From an uncultured Veillonella sp. (GTDB lineage: Bacteria > Bacillota > Negativicutes > Veillonellales > Veillonellaceae): a stretch of 6,259 nucleotides of DNA. Below, in pieces: positions 5,306 to 6,259 of the stretch. The number at the start of each line of letters is the position of its first letter. Position 1 is the stretch's first letter. Under the pieces are notes generated by a model, which was not told the DNA's origin, did not search any database, and worked only from the letters and a program-made list of their open reading frames with translations. The stretch is from positions 1 to 6,259 of the forward strand of contig NZ_CAJZFD010000122.1 in assembly GCF_915069625.1 (NCBI RefSeq). The letters run 5' to 3'. The position numbers and the translations under genes are program-made.

Positions 5306-6211
5306 CTAACGTTCAGTTGTAATTTGCCATTCATTCCCATCCGTACTAATGTGAATACGTCCCATCGTATCTGTACGGTAAATGGCAATATTGTTTTCCT
5401 GCAAACGACGTAATGTTACATCGTGAGGATGACCATAACTATTATACATGCCATTTGAAATTAATGCACTTTCTGGTTTAATAGATTTCAAAAAATCTTC
5501 AGAGCTACTTGTGCGAGAACCGTGGTGACCTACCTTAAGAACACGGGCAAACAGTCTAGAGTTCTGCTCTTTTATGAGTTTTTTCTCTTCTTGTAATTCT
5601 GCATCTCCCGTAAAGAGCATTGAGAATTTACCAAAGATTAACTTACCTACAATAGAGTTATTATTGAGATCTGGTTCGCCTTTTTTATCAGTTAAGACCT
5701 CTGTCCAAGGAGCATACACAACAAATACGGCACCATGACCAAAATCAACTACATCACCACTTCTCAAAGTAGAGCGCTTGATTTTATTTTTTTCAATCCA
5801 CTTTTCATAGGTTTTGAACATATTGTTATCAACAGAAATACCATCATCATATACATTTTCAATAGGCATTGCTTTGGCAATGGCATAGAAACCACCCATA
5901 TGATCTGCATGAGGATGCGTAATTATAATATTTTTTAACTTTGTAACCCCCATGGCTTTTAGCTGAGCTACAATATTTTCTCGATGTTCAATATCGCCAG
6001 TATCGATCATGCTATATTCATCGCCCACCTTAAGCAATATAGCATCTCCTTGGCCAATATCTAGCATATATACATCTAACTTGCCTTCAGGAGTAGTCGT
6101 TTTAGTATCAATGGAGTACCCTCCATTAGCACTTGATGTTGCTTGATTAGCAGCATTAGCTACATCTTTATTCGAACATCCTGCAATGGCAAAGAGTGGA
6201 ATACAGAGCAC
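5306..6211 (-). CDS. ComEC/Rec2-type metallo-beta-lactamase-fold lipoprotein; start disrupted or unresolved
   Basis: A metallo-beta-lactamase-fold hydrolase resembling the C-terminal domain of the competence protein ComEC, but free-standing and without membrane channel segments. Numbering is from the GTG at 6211, the most upstream usual start codon after the in-frame stop. Seen: lipobox IAGC (Cys12), a polar linker to about 40, MLDIGQGDA (49-57), DTGD (70-73), the metal motif HPHADH (99-104), NNNS (183-186), LFTGDAE (199-205), VGHHGS (227-232) and SYGHPH (258-263). The catalytic set is intact, so the mature protein should be a surface-anchored hydrolase, perhaps a nuclease or phosphodiesterase; the substrate is unknown. 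The GTG start has no ribosome site and leaves no basic signal-peptide N-region. The natural beginning appears to lie at an ATG at 6250, separated by an in-frame TAA (6235-6233). The gene may be a recent pseudogene, carry a sequence error, or use an unusual start. It is apparently separate from the amidase operon. Confidence 0.8.
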   Translation of the reverse strand: MLCIPLFAIAGCSNKDVANAANQATSSANGGYSIDTKTTTPEGKLDVYMLDIGQGDAILLKVGDEYSMIDTGDIEHRENIVAQLKAMGVTKLKNIIITHPHADHMGGFYAIAKAMPIENVYDDGISVDNNMFKTYEKWIEKNKIKRSTLRSGDVVDFGHGAVFVVYAPWTEVLTDKKGEPDLNNNSIVGKLIFGKFSMLFTGDAELQEEKKLIKEQNSRLFARVLKVGHHGSRTSSSEDFLKSIKPESALISNGMYNSYGHPHDVTLRRLQENNIAIYRTDTMGRIHISTDGNEWQITTER

Positions 6212-6259
6212 TAATAAAAAGGCTATAAACCGTTATATCTTATTTGTCATTCTTATTCT
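6212..6259 (-). other. Upstream remnant of the MBL lipoprotein signal peptide with an in-frame TAA
   Basis: In the frame of the MBL gene, an ATG at 6250-6248 reads Met-Thr-Asn-Lys-Ile, then TAA (6235-6233), then Arg-Phe-Ile-Ala-Phe-Leu-Leu, running straight into the hydrophobic core and lipobox. Without the TAA this would be a textbook lipoprotein signal peptide with a basic N-region. The 9 bases visible before the ATG (AGAATAAGA) hold no strong ribosome site, and the window ends there, so an origin further upstream cannot be excluded. Confidence 0.6.

Overview
The window is a compact, AT-rich bacterial chromosome segment in which every gene I can support lies on the minus strand. Low GC, the gene order thiL-tsaE-tsaB-rimI-tsaD, and an AMIN-domain amidase next to a GerMN lipoprotein suggest a Firmicutes-lineage organism, probably a diderm Negativicute such as Veillonella. 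The genus is inferred from overall feel, not proven. There are no RNA genes, mobile elements, CRISPR arrays or signs of recent transfer.

Read in the direction of transcription (high to low coordinates), there are three blocks. (1) 6259-5306: a lipoprotein with a ComEC/Rec2-type metallo-beta-lactamase (MBL) domain. All catalytic motifs are present, but an in-frame TAA sits in the natural signal peptide, so its start is unresolved. (2) 5305-5061: an AT-rich intergenic region packed with four inverted repeats and containing the likely promoter and leader of the next operon. This is followed by a two-gene envelope operon: a secreted AMIN/Amidase_3 N-acetylmuramoyl-L-alanine amidase, then a GerMN-domain lipoprotein 3 bp downstream. 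A 34-bp perfect palindrome followed by a T-tract terminates this operon. (3) 3342-1: a promoter overlapping that T-tract starts a tightly packed operon of thiL (thiamine-phosphate kinase), tsaE, tsaB, rimI and tsaD (cut by the window edge). These genes overlap one another by 1 to 17 bp.

TsaE, TsaB and TsaD form the machinery that places the threonylcarbamoyl group on A37 of ANN-decoding tRNAs. The TsaC/Sua5 partner is not in this window. RimI is a protein N-terminal acetyltransferase that commonly travels with these genes. ThiL makes thiamine diphosphate and has no direct biochemical link to the rest. The amidase and GerMN lipoprotein are likely partners in peptidoglycan remodelling outside the cytoplasmic membrane.

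Most genes are conventional housekeeping genes. The points worth a second look are the stop codon in the MBL lipoprotein signal peptide, the inverted-repeat-rich leader of the amidase operon, the perfect-palindrome terminator abutting the thiL promoter, and two corrected start sites (thiL and the amidase).
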